A stretch of 64,000 nt of DNA from an uncultured Collinsella sp. (GTDB lineage: Bacteria > Actinomycetota > Coriobacteriia > Coriobacteriales > Coriobacteriaceae): contig UQID01000006.1 in the NCBI GenBank assembly GCA_900541045.1, forward strand, positions 1 to 64,000. Reading direction: 5' to 3'. Within the stretch, counting starts at the first letter, position 1; each line of letters opens with the position of its first letter. The notes under the pieces were generated by a model. That model searched no databases. It was not told the origin of the DNA and saw nothing but the letters and a program-made list of their open reading frames with translations. Of the stretch, positions 43,421 to 52,145 are shown piece by piece. The position numbers and the translations under genes were made by a program.

Positions 43421-45970
43421 GTGTCTGATCAACAACAAGAAAACGAAATAACGACGACGCAAACGGCTCCCGCTGCACCGGTTACGTCGGACCAGGCCGT
43501 GCTTTCCGCGCCGGCGCAGGTCTCGGCTCCCGAGGCGCTTAAGGCCGTCGCGCCCACCACGCCCGTTGCTAGCGAGGAGGCTGCTCCTGCTAAGCCTAAG
43601 CGCACGCGTCGTTTGGCCAAGCCTGCTGCGGACGGCGAGGATGCCGAAAAGCCCAAGCGTCGTACGACGCGCACCACGCGCGCGAAGTGCCCCGTTGCCA
43701 CCGATGCTTCGGCCCCCATTTCCGATGAGGTCGCGCAGGCCCGTGCACTGGCGCAGATTAGCGAGGCCCAGGTTGTGCGTGCCCGCCGTCGCGCTGCCGA
43801 GCGCGAGGCCGCGGCATTGACTGAGCTCGCTGCGCCGGTCGCCCCCGAGGCTCCTGCTGCCGAACAGTCGGCCGAGAAGACGGCACCGCGCACGCGTCGC
43901 CGTGCGGCAGCCAAGACGCAGCAGCCCGTCGAGCAGCTGACTCCTGAGGTCGCTGAAGCTCCGGCTCATTCTGCGGCAGGGGAGGGCGCTTCCTCCGCTG
44001 AGCCCGTCGTGCACGCTGAGGTCAACGAGGTTCCCGTCGTTGATCCGGCTCTGCGCCCGCATCGTCGCGGCCGCAAGCCCAAGGCGTATGTTGAGGCCGA
44101 GAAAGCCGCTGCCGCAGCAGCTGCTGCCCAGGGCGCAGCGGTGACGGCCGAGCCTACGGCCACGGTCGATGCCCCGGTCCAGGACGCTCCGTCCACCGAG
44201 GCTCCCGCATCTGCCGATGCCGAGCCCGCCGATGTCCGTCCCGGCCGCAGCCGTCGCACCGCGGCAAAGCGCTCGACGAAGGCGAAGGCCAAGGCCGGCG
44301 TCGAGGCCAAGCCCGTCGACGACAAGTCCTCCCAGGCAAACGCCGATGCCGCTTCCGAGGCCGAGAACGTCGACCAGCCGGCAACTGAGAAGCCCAAGCG
44401 CACGCGCAAGAAGTCCGCGAGGGCCAAGGGTGCCGAGCAGCAGGGCGACGCCGAACCCAGCAACCATGCCAACGCCGACGCCAAGGCAGAGGGCGAGGCT
44501 CCGTCCGGCACCGATGCAACCGCAGCCGCGGCTGCCGAAGGCACCGAGACCGAAGAGGGCGCCCGCCCCAGCCGCCGTCAGCACAAGCGCAACGACGGGC
44601 GCAACGACCGCAAGGACGATCGCAACAACGACCGCCGCAGCCGTCAGCGCGACCGCAAACAGCGCAACAAGGAGCGCAACGCCGCCCCCACCGAGCCCAC
44701 GCTTTCGCGCGAGGAGCTTGCGGCCATGAAGGTAGCCGAGCTGCGCGAGAAGGCAAAAGAGTTCGAGATCGAGACGACCGGCAAGAAGAAGGCCGAGCTT
44801 GTCGAGGAGATCTACACGACCGCCGCGAAGGCCGAGGGCTTCCGTGATATTAAGGGCATCCTGCAGATTCGCCCGGACAACTCCGGCATCATCCATGCCC
44901 ACGGTTACATGAAGTCCAATGAAGACGCCTTCGTCCCCGCTTACCTCATCCGCTCCGCACGCCTGCGCACGGGTGATGTCATCGAGGGTTCGCTGCGCCC
45001 CTCGCGCGGCGGCGACAAGCGAGCCGGCCTCGCCAAGATCACGACCGTTAACGGCATGGATCCCGAGCAGATCCGCAACCGCCCCAAGTTCGGCGACCTT
45101 ACCCCGGTCTATCCCAACGAGCCGCTGCGCATGGAGCACGGCAAGGATTCCATCACCGGTCGCGCCATCGATATCGTGTCGCCGATCGGCAAGGGCCAGC
45201 GTGGCCTGATCGTGTCGCCGCCCAAGGCCGGCAAGACAACGATCCTTAAGAAGATCTGCCAGTCCATCTCGATCAACAACCCCGAGGTGCACCTCATTTG
45301 CCTGCTCGTCGACGAGCGCCCCGAAGAGGTCACCGATATGCAGCGCTCCATTAAGGGCGAGGTCGTGGCCTCGACCTTCGATATGCCCGCCGACAACCAC
45401 ACCCGCGTGGCCGAGCTCGTCATCGAGCGTGCCAAGCGCATTGTGGAGCTGGGCGGCGATGTCGTGGTGGTGCTCGACTCCATCACACGTCTTGCGCGCG
45501 CCTACAACCTGGCGGCACCCGCCTCGGGCCGTATCCTTTCGGGCGGCGTCGATTCGGCAGCTCTCTATCCGCCCAAGCGTTTCCTGGGTGCAGCCCGCAA
45601 TATCGAAAACGGCGGCTCGCTCACCATCCTCGCCTCCGCCCTTATCGACACCGGCTCCAAGATGGATGAGGTCATCTTTGAGGAGTTCAAGGGCACCGGC
45701 AACATGGAGCTCAAGCTCGACCGCGATCTTGCCGATCGCCGCATCTTCCCGGCCATCGACCCCGTTGCCTCCGGTACGCGCAACGAGGACCTGCTGGTCG
45801 ACGAGCAGATGCGCCCGTTTGTCTTTGGCCTGCGTCGCATTCTCGCCGGTATGAACAACACCGAGCGCGCGGCGGCGTCGTTTATTAAGGGCCTTAAGGG
45901 CACCAACACCAATCAGGAGTTCTTGGTGCGTTCGGCCAAAAAGCACAGCGACTACGAGCAGACGTTTTAG
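43421..45970 (+). CDS. rho: Transcription termination factor Rho with long N-terminal extension
   Basis: An 849-residue Rho, about twice the Escherichia coli length. Residues 1-425 are low-complexity, rich in Ala, Lys, Glu, Pro and Arg, ending in a basic stretch (NDGRNDRKDDRNNDRRSRQR). Then come the Rho_N domain (about 427-470), the RNA-binding cold-shock domain (GILQIRPDNSGIIHAHGYM), and the hexameric ATPase with Walker A PPKAGKTT (about 600) and DERPEEVTDM. The start is GTG. Actinobacterial Rhos are known for such extensions, which aid RNA binding; this one is very long. Confidence 0.95.
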   Translation: MSDQQQENEITTTQTAPAAPVTSDQAVLSAPAQVSAPEALKAVAPTTPVASEEAAPAKPKRTRRLAKPAADGEDAEKPKRRTTRTTRAKCPVATDASAPISDEVAQARALAQISEAQVVRARRRAAEREAAALTELAAPVAPEAPAAEQSAEKTAPRTRRRAAAKTQQPVEQLTPEVAEAPAHSAAGEGASSAEPVVHAEVNEVPVVDPALRPHRRGRKPKAYVEAEKAAAAAAAAQGAAVTAEPTATVDAPVQDAPSTEAPASADAEPADVRPGRSRRTAAKRSTKAKAKAGVEAKPVDDKSSQANADAASEAENVDQPATEKPKRTRKKSARAKGAEQQGDAEPSNHANADAKAEGEAPSGTDATAAAAAEGTETEEGARPSRRQHKRNDGRNDRKDDRNNDRRSRQRDRKQRNKERNAAPTEPTLSREELAAMKVAELREKAKEFEIETTGKKKAELVEEIYTTAAKAEGFRDIKGILQIRPDNSGIIHAHGYMKSNEDAFVPAYLIRSARLRTGDVIEGSLRPSRGGDKRAGLAKITTVNGMDPEQIRNRPKFGDLTPVYPNEPLRMEHGKDSITGRAIDIVSPIGKGQRGLIVSPPKAGKTTILKKICQSISINNPEVHLICLLVDERPEEVTDMQRSIKGEVVASTFDMPADNHTRVAELVIERAKRIVELGGDVVVVLDSITRLARAYNLAAPASGRILSGGVDSAALYPPKRFLGAARNIENGGSLTILASALIDTGSKMDEVIFEEFKGTGNMELKLDRDLADRRIFPAIDPVASGTRNEDLLVDEQMRPFVFGLRRILAGMNNTERAAASFIKGLKGTNTNQEFLVRSAKKHSDYEQTF

Positions 45971-46284
45971 ACCAAAAGCCGCACGCTATATCGCCATAAG
46001 AACGGGCAATCGGGCCGGGGTTTATGCCCCGGCCCTTTCTTTACGGCGCCACTCGGCAACATTTTCTGACCTTATGACCGACAAGCAGCAGTTTTCGAGC
46101 CATAATCCGGCCTCATCGCTTGCAATCGGAGGGTCGGTTTCGCATAATAACTTTAAGCTTCGCGACGGAAAACGCAGATGAAACGAACCATATACCGTTG
46201 CTTTGGGACGCATGTCCCGCTTCATCTTCTCTCGCGCAGCCAACTAAATGATGCGATTTGGGTGCTGGAAGATGGGGAGAGCTC
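45971..46284. other. Intergenic region between rho and the membrane protein gene
   Basis: Besides the rho terminator it holds an AT-richer stretch (about 46130-46200) likely to contain the promoter of the downstream operon. No gene is seen. Confidence 0.4.
46012..46039 (+). terminator. rho terminator
   Basis: GGGCCGGGG, a six-base loop, CCCCGGCCC, then TTTCTTT, about 40 bases after the rho stop codon. Confidence 0.85.
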
Positions 46285-47736
46285 ATGGCTTCTTCTGATG
46301 CAACACAACGAGCAGTCCTTGCCGGACTTTCCTGCGGGATCGGCCTTGCCGCCCCCGTGGTGATGTATGCCGCGACGCTGCCGTTCTCGTCGGTCAACGA
46401 GACGGTTGTCGCGGGCGCGGTTCCCTTCGCCGTTGGTGCGGTGGCAGGCGTGGGCATCTACGCAGCCTCGCTGGGCATTTCCGAGTATCGTGCCGAGCAC
46501 GATGGCCGCCTGTTTGAGCCCGATGCCGTGGGCGGCGCCGCTCAGTTTGGCCGGACCCACAACGAGTTCAAGACCGCCTCGATTCCCGCACAGCAGCAGG
46601 GGGCGGCGCCTCAGCCTGCGGCTCCGGCTGATCAGGCCAATGCCGCACAGCCTTCTTCCGCATTTCTCTCCGGCCTGACCGGTGCGTTCCAGCGCCGCCA
46701 CGCCGACGATGGCGTTCCCACCATCGCGCGCGCGGCTAACGCCATGGATGAGGCCGAGGCCTGGTCTATGATCGACAGCATGCTCGATGACGATTCCCCG
46801 GTCAGCTGCGATGCCGTGCGTTCGCGCGATGTCTACCAGGTCGCAATCGACGAGCTCACCAACGGTGGAAAGACCGGTTCTTACAATCGCGATGACATTG
46901 CCGCTGCCGCACGCGCCGTCTCGGGCTCTCATGCAGCCCCTGCGGGCAGCACCGCAGCCTTCGTGGCGCTTGTAGCCAACGCAGCCAACAATGCCGCCTA
47001 TAACGGCGCGTCGTCGGCTGCGTACGCCTCTGCCGCGTCGGCTGCTTCGGCCGGCCAACAGAGCGCAGCTCAGGCGGCTCCTGTCGCCGACCCCTTTGCC
47101 GATGAGCCCCTGGCTGTCGACGAGGAGACCATTGCCGCTCGCCGAGCTGCCGAAAGCTCGCTTTGGGGCGCTTCGGCCCAAATGCAGGCCGCGGAGGCGG
47201 CGCCGTACAACGCCAAGCTCGCCAGCATGCCCATCATTTCCGATGCCAAGGGTGTGGATCTCTCCGATCTGGACGAGCCTGCCGCCATCACTGCGTCTAT
47301 CGATGCCCAGGATCGCGTGGATACCGACAGTCTCCCCGATGCCTCTCTTGAGGAAGATGTCCCCATGGCCGATTATTCGGGCCACGAGGACATGTGGGCC
47401 GCCGCCATGGCGATCATGGCCGAGGCTGCCGAGCCCTCCCCCGTGGCGGTGCCCACGCCTGCAGCCTCACCTGTCTCGGTTGCTCCCGTCTATGTCGGCC
47501 GCCACAGCTCCGTGCTTCCCGAGGATACCGCGCGTATCTCGCGCGAGGGTATCGAGCGCGCCGAGGCTATCGCTGCCGGCGTTATGGAAAACCGTCGCCA
47601 TGAGCGCGTCAATCAGATTCTCGAGGAAGAGATCAACCGTCTACAGTCTGCGGCCGTCAAGCGCACGGGCCGTGCCTATCTGAGCGTTATCGAGGGCGGT
47701 ACCGCCAGCTTTACACCGCTGCGCGCGGAGGCATAA
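46285..47736 (+). CDS. Ala-rich membrane-anchored protein of unknown function
   Basis: A 483-residue protein I cannot assign. Two hydrophobic helices lie near the N-terminus (about 10-30 and 38-62), followed by a long acidic, Ala-rich, probably disordered region with several DEAEAW/DDD-like acidic patches, and a helical C-terminus (ISREGIERAEAIAAGVMENR). It may be an envelope or division-associated protein. It lies 8 bases before the VanZ-like gene, suggesting one operon. The ATG at 46285 has GGGGAGA upstream. Confidence 0.7.
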   Translation: MASSDATQRAVLAGLSCGIGLAAPVVMYAATLPFSSVNETVVAGAVPFAVGAVAGVGIYAASLGISEYRAEHDGRLFEPDAVGGAAQFGRTHNEFKTASIPAQQQGAAPQPAAPADQANAAQPSSAFLSGLTGAFQRRHADDGVPTIARAANAMDEAEAWSMIDSMLDDDSPVSCDAVRSRDVYQVAIDELTNGGKTGSYNRDDIAAAARAVSGSHAAPAGSTAAFVALVANAANNAAYNGASSAAYASAASAASAGQQSAAQAAPVADPFADEPLAVDEETIAARRAAESSLWGASAQMQAAEAAPYNAKLASMPIISDAKGVDLSDLDEPAAITASIDAQDRVDTDSLPDASLEEDVPMADYSGHEDMWAAAMAIMAEAAEPSPVAVPTPAASPVSVAPVYVGRHSSVLPEDTARISREGIERAEAIAAGVMENRRHERVNQILEEEINRLQSAAVKRTGRAYLSVIEGGTASFTPLRAEA

Positions 47737-47743
47737 TTGCCTC

Positions 47744-48193
47744 ATGGTTAAACTCGATCGAAAATGGGCGCTTGCCGCCTGCGCCATGGTGCTCGTCATT
47801 TGGGGCAATTCGCTGGTTCCCGGTACGGGGTCTGGTTCGTTGAGCTTGTCGATCATGGAATCCATTCGCGGCTTTTTGCAGGCCCTGGGGCTTCCATACG
47901 AGTGGGTCACCAACTTCGTCGTGCGCAAGTGCGCTCATTTTACCGAGTACATGGTGCTTGGCATCTTGGCGACGCACGCCTTTGACCTCGAAGGCCGGCG
48001 CACGTTTGATGTGTTGCTGCCCACGGCGGTGTTCTTGCTGCTTGTTCCCTCTATCGACGAGACGATCCAGCTTTTTGTGCCCGGTCGCGCCGGCATGATT
48101 ACCGATGTGATGATCGACTGCTGCGGGGCGACGGCAGGCGTCGTGCTCCGATATCTCTTACGGTCGCTGATTAACACCAAAAGGGCCGCCTAG
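47744..48193 (+). CDS. VanZ-like membrane protein
   Basis: A 149-residue protein with four membrane helices. IWGNSLVPGTGSG, RKCAHFTEYMVLG and the SIDETIQLFVPGRAGMITDVMID segment are the typical VanZ family residues. VanZ homologues modify sensitivity to glycopeptides, but most chromosomal copies have no known role. It is probably co-transcribed with the preceding Ala-rich gene. Confidence 0.9.
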   Translation: MVKLDRKWALAACAMVLVIWGNSLVPGTGSGSLSLSIMESIRGFLQALGLPYEWVTNFVVRKCAHFTEYMVLGILATHAFDLEGRRTFDVLLPTAVFLLLVPSIDETIQLFVPGRAGMITDVMIDCCGATAGVVLRYLLRSLINTKRAA

Positions 48194-48221
48194 GACGTTT
48201 TGCTTGGTCCTAGGCGGCTTT
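48185..48221. terminator. Terminator between VanZ-like and ROK genes
   Basis: GCCGCCTAGGAC and GTCCTAGGCGGC pair perfectly around a 10-base loop and are followed by TTTGTT. The first arm overlaps the last VanZ codons. Confidence 0.75.
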
Positions 48222-48307
48222 GTTCGTTTGAGGGCCTCTGCGGGGCGTGACGGTTTTGTCCGGGCGTTTTGCGAGCTTGGCTACGCCGTGCGCCGTTGAT
48301 GCACCCT

Positions 48308-49198
48308 TTACTGGAGCGCCTGGGCGCCCAGGGCCAGGCAGCCCATGATGCCCTGCTTGCCCTCGAGGCTGTTGTTGACAATGTAGGTATCGATGTCGTT
48401 GACCTCGGGCGTGACGATATAGCCGTTGAGCATCTCGGCGCACTTTTTGCGTGCGAGCGGCACGATGGGGGTGTGGTCGGCCACGCCGCCGCCGATGATG
48501 ATCTTTTGCGGTGCGTAGCACAGCGTGTAGGTCATGAGCGCCTGTGCCAGATAGCCTGCGAGCAGGTCCATGGCCTCCGGGTCATCGGCCATGTCTCCGG
48601 CGCTCTTGCCACCCCAACGCTTTTTAACGCCGGGACCGGCGATGAGGCCCTCGAGGCAGTTGTCGTGGAAGGGACAGGCACTGTGCTCGCCGATGGTGTC
48701 GCGCGGGTCGCGTGTGACCAGGATGTGGCCGGCCTCGGGATGCATCATGCCGTGCACGAGCTTGCCTCCCGAGAGCACGCCGGCGCCCACACCGGTGCCG
48801 ATGGTCAGGTAGACCACGTCGGTGAGGCCCTGGGCGCAACCAAAAGTGACCTCGCCCAGGCAGGCGACGTTGACGTCGGTATCGTAGCCACAGGGAATAC
48901 TGAGCTCGTTTTGGATGGTGCCCAGCAGGTCGAAGTAGCGCCATGCCGTTTTGGGCGTCTCCAGGATCTTGCCGTATTGGGGCGAGGCGGGGTTGACCGC
49001 GGTGGGGCCAAAGGCGCCGATGCCCAGCGCGGCGATGCCCTTGTTGGCAAACCATGCATTGACGGCCTCAACGGTCTCCTGCGGGGTCGTGGTCGCGATC
49101 TGCTCACGCTCCAGGACCGTACCGTCTGCATAGCCCGTGGCGCAGACCATCTTGGTGCCGCCGGCCTCGAGCGCTCCGATAAGCTGCTGTTCTGCCAT
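48308..49198 (-). CDS. ROK-family sugar kinase (fructokinase-like)
   Basis: A 296-residue ATP-dependent kinase. GALEAGGTKMVCA is the N-terminal phosphate loop, YLTIGTGVGAG the second, and the ROK zinc site is seen as HSACPFHDNCLEG (His and three Cys). The ALGIGAFGP and VNPASPQYG segments match bacterial fructokinases. No sugar transporter is adjacent, so the physiological sugar is uncertain. Confidence 0.85.
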   Translation of the reverse strand: MAEQQLIGALEAGGTKMVCATGYADGTVLEREQIATTTPQETVEAVNAWFANKGIAALGIGAFGPTAVNPASPQYGKILETPKTAWRYFDLLGTIQNELSIPCGYDTDVNVACLGEVTFGCAQGLTDVVYLTIGTGVGAGVLSGGKLVHGMMHPEAGHILVTRDPRDTIGEHSACPFHDNCLEGLIAGPGVKKRWGGKSAGDMADDPEAMDLLAGYLAQALMTYTLCYAPQKIIIGGGVADHTPIVPLARKKCAEMLNGYIVTPEVNDIDTYIVNNSLEGKQGIMGCLALGAQALQ

Positions 49199-49270
49199 AG
49201 TATTCCTCTCTTTGGGACGAGTTGCTCCGTGACTAAAGTATAGAGCTCTAAACCATTTTAGAAAGCGCTA

Positions 49271-49315
49271 TAAAAAGAAGCCTCGCAACGCGGCGGGCGG
49301 TACGAGGCTTCTTTG
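49271..49315 (-). terminator. Terminator of the aminotransferase gene
   Basis: AGAAGCCTCG (49276-49285) and CGAGGCTTCT (49303-49312); on the minus strand the stem is followed by TTTTTAT, just after the aminotransferase stop codon. Confidence 0.85.
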
Positions 49316-49339
49316 GTTGCTTTAGTTGCCGGGCCGTCC

Positions 49340-50521
49340 TTACCCGCGCGGCTTGATTTTATCACGTAGCGATTTGAGGTTCTCCAACGCCGCGTTAAGC
49401 GTCTCGTCTCGCTTGGCAAAGTGGAAACGAATCAGATGGTTGACGGGCTCGCGGAAGAAGCTCGAGCCGGGCACGGCGCCCACGCCCACCTTAGATGCGA
49501 GGTCCTCGCAGAATTCGAGGTCGCTGTCATAGCCAAACTCAGAGATGTCCATCATGACGTAGTAGGCGCCCTGCGGCACGTTGTGTTCAAGACCGATGCT
49601 ATCGAGCCCCTGGCAGAACAGATCGCGTTTGGCGGTATAGAGGTCGAGGACCTCATCGTAATAGCTGTCGTCGAAGTTGAGGGCGGTGACGACAGCTTCC
49701 TGCAGGGGAGCGGCGGCACCCACGGTGAGGAAGTCGTGGACCTTCTTGATGCGCTCGGTGATCTGGGCCGGGGCAATGGTGTAGCCCAGACGCCAGCCGG
49801 TGATGGAGTACGTTTTAGACAGCGAGCTGCAGCTGATAGTGCGCTCGAACATGCCGGGCAGCGTGGCCATATAGACGTGCTCGTGGGGCGCGTAGACGAT
49901 GTGCTCGTACACCTCGTCGGTGATGCAGTAGGCGTCGTACTTTTTGCAGAGGTCGGCGATAAAGGTGAGCTCCTCGCGCGTAAAGACCTTTCCGCAGGGG
50001 TTGGAAGGGTTGCACAGGACGATGGCCTTGGGATCATTGTCACGGAAGGCCGCCTCGAGGACCTCGCGATCGAATTCGAACGTGGGCGGGTTGAGCGGCA
50101 CGTAGATGGGCTCGGCGCCCGAAAGGATCGTGTCGGCGCCGTAGTTCTCGTAGAACGGCGAGAAGATGACGACCTTGTCGCCGGGGTTCGTGACCGTCAT
50201 CATGGCGGCCATCATGGCCTCGGTGGAACCGCAGGTGACCACGACGTTCTGGTTGGGGTCGACCGGCATGCCCATAAAGTGCTCCTGCTTGGCGGCGAGC
50301 GCCTTGCGCATGGCCTGGGAGCCCCAGGTGATGGAGTACTGGTGATAGAGCGGCTTGGGGTCGCTGGCGATGGCGCTCAGGCTGTTGAGCAGCTGCGCCG
50401 GGGGATCGAAGTCGGGGAAGCCCTGCGAGAGGTTGACGGCACCGTACTTATTGGAGATGCGCGTCATGCGGCGGATGACCGAATCGGTAAATCTTGCCGT
50501 GCGGTTGGAGAGTTCTTTCAT
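49340..50521 (-). CDS. Class I/II PLP-dependent aminotransferase
   Basis: A 393-residue fold-type I aminotransferase. AVNLSQGFPDFDPP, NPSNPCGKVFT, the DEVYEHI aspartate, and the PLP lysine in SSLSKTYSITGWRLGY are all present; the C-terminal Arg is in HLIRFHFAK. It resembles methionine/kynurenine-type enzymes (YbdL/KAT), which act on large amino acids. The exact substrate is not deducible, and it stands alone. Confidence 0.87.
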   Translation of the reverse strand: MKELSNRTARFTDSVIRRMTRISNKYGAVNLSQGFPDFDPPAQLLNSLSAIASDPKPLYHQYSITWGSQAMRKALAAKQEHFMGMPVDPNQNVVVTCGSTEAMMAAMMTVTNPGDKVVIFSPFYENYGADTILSGAEPIYVPLNPPTFEFDREVLEAAFRDNDPKAIVLCNPSNPCGKVFTREELTFIADLCKKYDAYCITDEVYEHIVYAPHEHVYMATLPGMFERTISCSSLSKTYSITGWRLGYTIAPAQITERIKKVHDFLTVGAAAPLQEAVVTALNFDDSYYDEVLDLYTAKRDLFCQGLDSIGLEHNVPQGAYYVMMDISEFGYDSDLEFCEDLASKVGVGAVPGSSFFREPVNHLIRFHFAKRDETLNAALENLKSLRDKIKPRG

Positions 50522-50686
50522 GACGGTCCTTTCGAGGGTTTGCAGTGGGACAAGTTTACTCCTATGAAAAGGGTGGGAATTGCTCGAAACGCGCTCGAAA
50601 AACTCTTTTCAAAATTCTTGAAAATTGGGGCTTGCATCGCATGGCGTTCCTTGCAATAATAGTCGAGCGCGAAGCGCACAGGACAC

Positions 50687-50764
50687 GGTGGGTGTAGCTC
50701 AGTTGGCTAGAGCGACGGGTTGTGGTCCCGTAGGTCGAGGGTTCGAGTCCCTTTACCCACCCCA
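50687..50764 (+). tRNA. tRNA-His (GTG)
   Basis: A complete cloverleaf. The anticodon loop TTGTGGT carries GTG; the acceptor GTGGGTG pairs with TACCCAC, and the extra G at -1 faces discriminator C73, the histidine identity pair. CCA is encoded at 50762-50764. It lies 22 bases before tRNA-Lys, so the two are probably co-transcribed. Confidence 0.95.
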
Positions 50765-50786
50765 GTTCTTGCTTCGTGTTGATATC

Positions 50787-50862
50787 GGGTCGTTAGCTCA
50801 GTTGGTAGAGCAGGGGACTCTTAATCCCAAGGTCCAGGGTTCGACCCCCTGACGGCCCACCA
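50787..50862 (+). tRNA. tRNA-Lys (CTT)
   Basis: A 76-base cloverleaf with anticodon CTT in the loop CTCTTAA; the acceptor GGGTCGT pairs with ACGGCCC, the discriminator is A, and CCA is encoded. Its last 20 bases and the following terminator are duplicated 176 bases downstream. Confidence 0.95.
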
Positions 50863-50940
50863 AAGATTGCTAAGACGGTCAACTTCGGTTGGCCGTTTTT
50901 TTGTTAACAGTACATTGGGTCGAACCCGTAGGGGCGCGGA
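50843..50940 (+). repeat. Direct repeat, left copy (tRNA-Lys 3' end and terminator)
   Basis: Starts GACCCCCTGACGGCCCACCA in the T-arm of tRNA-Lys and runs through the terminator (50875-50902: ACGGTCAAC, TTCG, GTTGGCCGT, T-run) to GGGTCGAACCCGT. The right copy at 51019-51116 matches at most positions. Confidence 0.85.
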
Positions 50941-51018
50941 GCTGAGGAAATGCGCGAGCATTTGCCAGCGCAGCGCGCAAGGCGCGAAGCGCCGCAGCGG
51001 CCGCCTGCGCAGCAGGCT

Positions 51019-51116
51019 GACCCCCTGACGGCCCACCAAAGCATGTTAAGACGGTCAACGAAAGTTGGCCGTCTTTTTTTGTTGACCTCGTATGGGGTCG
51101 AACCCGTCGGGGCACA
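51019..51116 (+). repeat. Direct repeat, right copy (tRNA-Lys remnant, att-like)
   Basis: The first 23 bases are identical to the tRNA-Lys 3' end and beyond; a second terminator hairpin (51051-51080) and GGGTCGAACCCGT follow. The 5' part of the tRNA is missing, which is the usual trace of an integrase-type event or an unequal duplication at a tRNA. The 78 bases between the two copies are GC-rich with inverted repeats and hold no gene. Confidence 0.8.
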
Positions 51117-51123
51117 GCCGCTT

Positions 51124-51984
51124 TCACAAATCGAGTCTACCCTGCGGATCGGTAAATCCGTCAGTACCCTCCTTGAGTTTCTTCTCGTCTGCCTTCACAC
51201 GGCGCTCGAGCTTCTTTGTGTCCTCGGCAGGTGGTAGATTTTCGGGGACAATTCCGCGGTCGATGAGGCTGCCACGCACGCTTGTGTTGTTCTCGACGTG
51301 CTCTTGCTTGATTTGGTCCAGACCGTACAGGTCGTGTTCCTCTGCGTTGAAAGCAGTCATCGAGTTCGTAAGGTCCTTTGCTTTGATGAGGACATCGGCT
51401 AACCTGTCCGCCAATGCCGCGCTCTTGGGTACGCCGAGCTGCTGCTTCATTTCCGCCGTGCTTCTGCCGCCGAATAACGCTTCATCGCCCTTCGACTTGA
51501 TGATCGCGAATCCTTTGGAGTCCACGCCGCGTTTGAACGCAATACCCGAGAGCTGTTTCTCTGAATCGGATAGCGAGTGGCGCGCCTGCAAGCGCTGAAT
51601 CTCTGCGAAGCGCTGCTCTATGAGCTCTTGGCGGCGCGTCTGCACGGCAAAGTATGCCTGGGCGAGTGCGATCTCTGGCTTGTTTGAATCTCCGTTCTGG
51701 GCGATTAAATAGCATGCATAGCGCGTAAGTTTGTAGTCTTTAACCGCGCGAGCGGCGACACCGGCAGTTACCATTTTCGTGGTGTCACGAAAATGGGAAT
51801 CAACTGGAGTTTTGTTTGTTTCGCACGAGACTTTTGCCCTCTTAACAACTTCGGCGAAGTTCTCCCATCGAGTGTATCCCATGGGTTCCATTAAATCGCG
51901 TGCGAGCCAATACTCAACCCCGTCTTCCACATTGGCGTAGCTATCAAGTTCGACACGCCACTTTTCGATATCCCTGTTGTCCAT
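51124..51984 (-). CDS. dinD: DinD-like DNA damage-inducible protein
   Basis: A 286-residue homologue of DinD. The N-terminal half carries the BRO-like segment (WLARDLMEPMGYTRWENF, then VKRAKVSCE), DYKLTRYACYLIAQNGD and AYFAVQTRRQEL, all typical; the helical C-terminal half continues to the family length. DinD is SOS-induced in Escherichia coli and acts on RecA filaments. I found no clear LexA box upstream. G+C is lower than the neighbours, and it borders the tRNA-Lys repeat, so it was probably acquired. The ATG at 51984 follows AGAGGAAGAG. Confidence 0.87.
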   Translation of the reverse strand: MDNRDIEKWRVELDSYANVEDGVEYWLARDLMEPMGYTRWENFAEVVKRAKVSCETNKTPVDSHFRDTTKMVTAGVAARAVKDYKLTRYACYLIAQNGDSNKPEIALAQAYFAVQTRRQELIEQRFAEIQRLQARHSLSDSEKQLSGIAFKRGVDSKGFAIIKSKGDEALFGGRSTAEMKQQLGVPKSAALADRLADVLIKAKDLTNSMTAFNAEEHDLYGLDQIKQEHVENNTSVRGSLIDRGIVPENLPPAEDTKKLERRVKADEKKLKEGTDGFTDPQGRLDL

Positions 51985-52145
51985 ATCTCTTCCTCTCTGG
52001 TCTGTTGTCTGCACGGGCTTTGTCCTCTCTATATTCAGAATAATGATACGCAGCCGTGCGGACACCAATGAGCCCCGTGTTGCTTCTAGTCCGCGGGGCC
52101 GATAGATATCGATAAGTTGTATTCTGTTTTGGATAGGGGCTCAGC

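Noticed and set aside
43313..45946. An 877-codon open frame antisense to rho
   Set aside because: It is a by-product of GC-rich third positions in rho. The translation is low-complexity Gly/Leu/Arg with no domains, while rho is certain.
51985..52145. LexA (SOS) box upstream of dinD
   Set aside because: I searched by eye for CGAAC-N4-GTTCG-like dyads on both strands and found none.
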